From positions 393,536,561 through 393,600,560 of the forward strand of contig OX422208.1 of NCBI GenBank assembly GCA_949130495.1: a stretch of DNA of 64,000 nt. Reading direction: 5' to 3'. The notes under the pieces were generated by a model, which had not been told where the DNA came from, did not search any database, and saw only the letters and a program-made list of their open reading frames with translations. The position numbers and the translations under genes were made by a program. The DNA is from Sambucus nigra. Lineage: Eukaryota; Streptophyta; Magnoliopsida; Dipsacales; Adoxaceae. Shown here one piece after another: positions 62,678 through 64,000 of the stretch. Position 1 is the stretch's first letter; every line of letters starts with the position of its first letter.

Positions 62678-64000
62678 GTAGTGTCATAAATTTTGGGTAA
62701 CCCAAACAAGCGCGATGCATACTGTTTCCAAAGCAGTGTAGTTGACTTCGTACCTGGCCAATTTACCACTAGCGTAATAGATGGCTCTTTCTTTGTGGGA
62801 ATTGTCAAGGTATTGGGCTAGAACCAACTATAGTGTCAGTTATGGTTAGGTATAGGAGCAGGGGGAGACCAGGCTGTGGTGGCATGAGTACCACAGGTTG
62901 AGTCAGGTATTGTTTGATTCGATCGAAGTCTTCTTGGCAGGCCTCATTCCAAACTTTGGTTGAATCCTTTTGGAGGAGTTTAAAAATCGATTCACAAATG
63001 GAGGTGAGATGGTTGATGAATCGGTTGATGTATTTCAATTTCCTAAGGAAAACTCGGACCTCTTTCTCCATTCGAGGAGGTGGCATCTCAAGTATGGCTT
63101 TTGGATTCGCAAGATTTGCTTCTATCCCTTTTTCACTGACCATGAATTCTAAGAGTTTTCCCTTTGTAATGCCGAAGACACATTTCTATGATTGAGTCTC
63201 ATTTGATACTGTCGCAATCGTTCGAAGAACTTTTGGAGAGAGGCAACATGCCCTTCTCTAGTTTTGGATTTGGTAATCATATCATTCACATAAACCTTGG
63301 CTTCTTTTTTAATCATATCGTGCAGGATGGTTATAGCAACCCTCTACTAGGTAGCCCGAGCATTCTTGAGACCAAATGTCATAATAGTGTAGCAAAAGGT
63401 TCACCATGGGGTGATGAACGCATTTTTTTTATGATCTAGGTGCATTTTGATTTGGTTGTATCTGGCAAACCCTTCGACAAATGACTGTGTTGTCCACGAT
63501 CATGTTGATATTGGGTAATGGGTAATCATCCTTTGGAGAGGCTTTGTTCAAGTCCCGATAGTCTACACACATCCGAACTTTCCCTCCTAATTTTGGCACA
63601 TGCACTATATTGGATAGTCATGTGGGGTATTCGATCACACGAATGAAACCCACATTTAGCTGTTTGACCACCTCATCTTTGACTTTGAGCGACCATTCAG
63701 TACTGAGATTTCTCATCTTTTGTTTAACCTACTTATAATCTGGAAGAGTGGAGATCTCATGTTGAGTTATTTTGGGATCAATGCCAGGCATATCGTCATA
63801 GGACCATGCGAATACATCTACGAATTCCTTCAATAATTCTTTGAGTTGTGCTCGCTCATGCTCATCAAGGGTAGCCCTTATCCTAATCTCGCGCAGTTGG
63901 CTACTAGAACCGAGGTTAACAATAACAGTCTATTCTTCATTAACTTGAACGCGATTATGTTGTTTGTTATTAAACTTATTTAGATCAGTTAAGAATTGTT
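62678..64000 (-). pseudogene. Tat reverse transcriptase and first RNase H (partial, broken)
   Basis: From the right edge leftwards it reads [39 protein letters not shown], then after frame changes GIEANLANPKAILEM, KLKYINRFINHLTSICE and WNEACQEDFDRIKQYL, typical of Tat RT fingers, palm and connection. The catalytic Y-DD region near 63270-63310 is degraded but readable as YDYQIQ/NDMITK. The 5' part of pol and gag are outside the window. Confidence 0.85.

Larger units (their letters stand above)
46210..64000 (-). mobile_element. Tat-type Ty3-gypsy element with two antisense genes (partial)
   Basis: The minus-strand pol at the right edge has RT, RNase H, a second archaeal-type RNase H and integrase, the signature of the Tat lineage (Ogre, Grande, Retand). 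To its left lie two plus-strand genes, a tandem-repeat region, a polypurine tract and an LTR starting TGTAGATACCCC at 54821. The LTR is interrupted by TR-GAG copy B. The 5' LTR and gag lie beyond the window. The left LTR limit is approximate. Confidence 0.82.

Overview
The window is transposon-packed nuclear DNA of a flowering plant, probably a eudicot. It is AT-rich and contains plant-only retrotransposon lineages: Tekay/Del chromovirus, Tat/Ogre-like Ty3-gypsy, SIRE-like and Ale-like Ty1-copia. It also holds plant-type introns and a plant mobile domain gene. I found no convincing host gene, tRNA, rRNA or CRISPR array. Every coding stretch I can name belongs to a retroelement and is damaged by stops, frameshifts or deletions. 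Family and lineage names come from motif recognition, not database searches.

Layout as nested layers. (1) 1-2472: end of a Tekay-type LTR, minus strand. (2) 3852-25339: an old minus-strand SIRE-like element with gag but no visible pol (TR-GAG copy A). It is split by a complete Tekay element (Tekay-1, 5290-15872, minus) and by an Ale-like copia element (20222-25098, plus). (3) 25340-27129: unassigned AT-rich DNA. (4) 27130-28615: a copia (SIRE-type) 3' remnant, minus. (5) 28820-30028: a third TR-GAG-family LTR (C), plus. (6) 30029 to about 46200: an old Tekay-like element, minus, whose LTR is split by Tekay-2 (31336-42823, plus). Tekay-2 has lost gag and protease, and a 2.59-kb solo-LTR-like insert (36730-39318) interrupts its integrase. 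(7) About 46210 to 64000 and beyond: a minus-strand Tat-type element. Its 3' LTR is split by TR-GAG copy B (46953-53437, plus), which has both LTRs, a long gag ORF and no pol.

The Tat element is the most interesting part. Reading leftwards it carries pol (RT, RNase H, an extra archaeal-type RNase H, integrase) ending at 60682. Between pol and the 3' LTR lie two genes on the opposite strand, each with its own TATA box. One is a DUF7745-like gene (58893-60184). The other is a plant mobile domain gene with four inferred introns (56199-58305). An array of about 49-bp tandem repeats (54935-55605) separates them from the LTR.

Two further signals are not explained by element families. Clusters of the palindrome TCGTTCGAACGA occur in LTRs of both SIRE-like copia and Tekay gypsy elements, just upstream of TATA boxes in the copia LTRs. 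Four hairpins with a shared loop but different, self-complementary stems lie in the solo-LTR insert. Stop codons in Tekay-2 are mostly glutamine codons turned to TAG/TAA, a pattern expected from decay of methylated cytosines.
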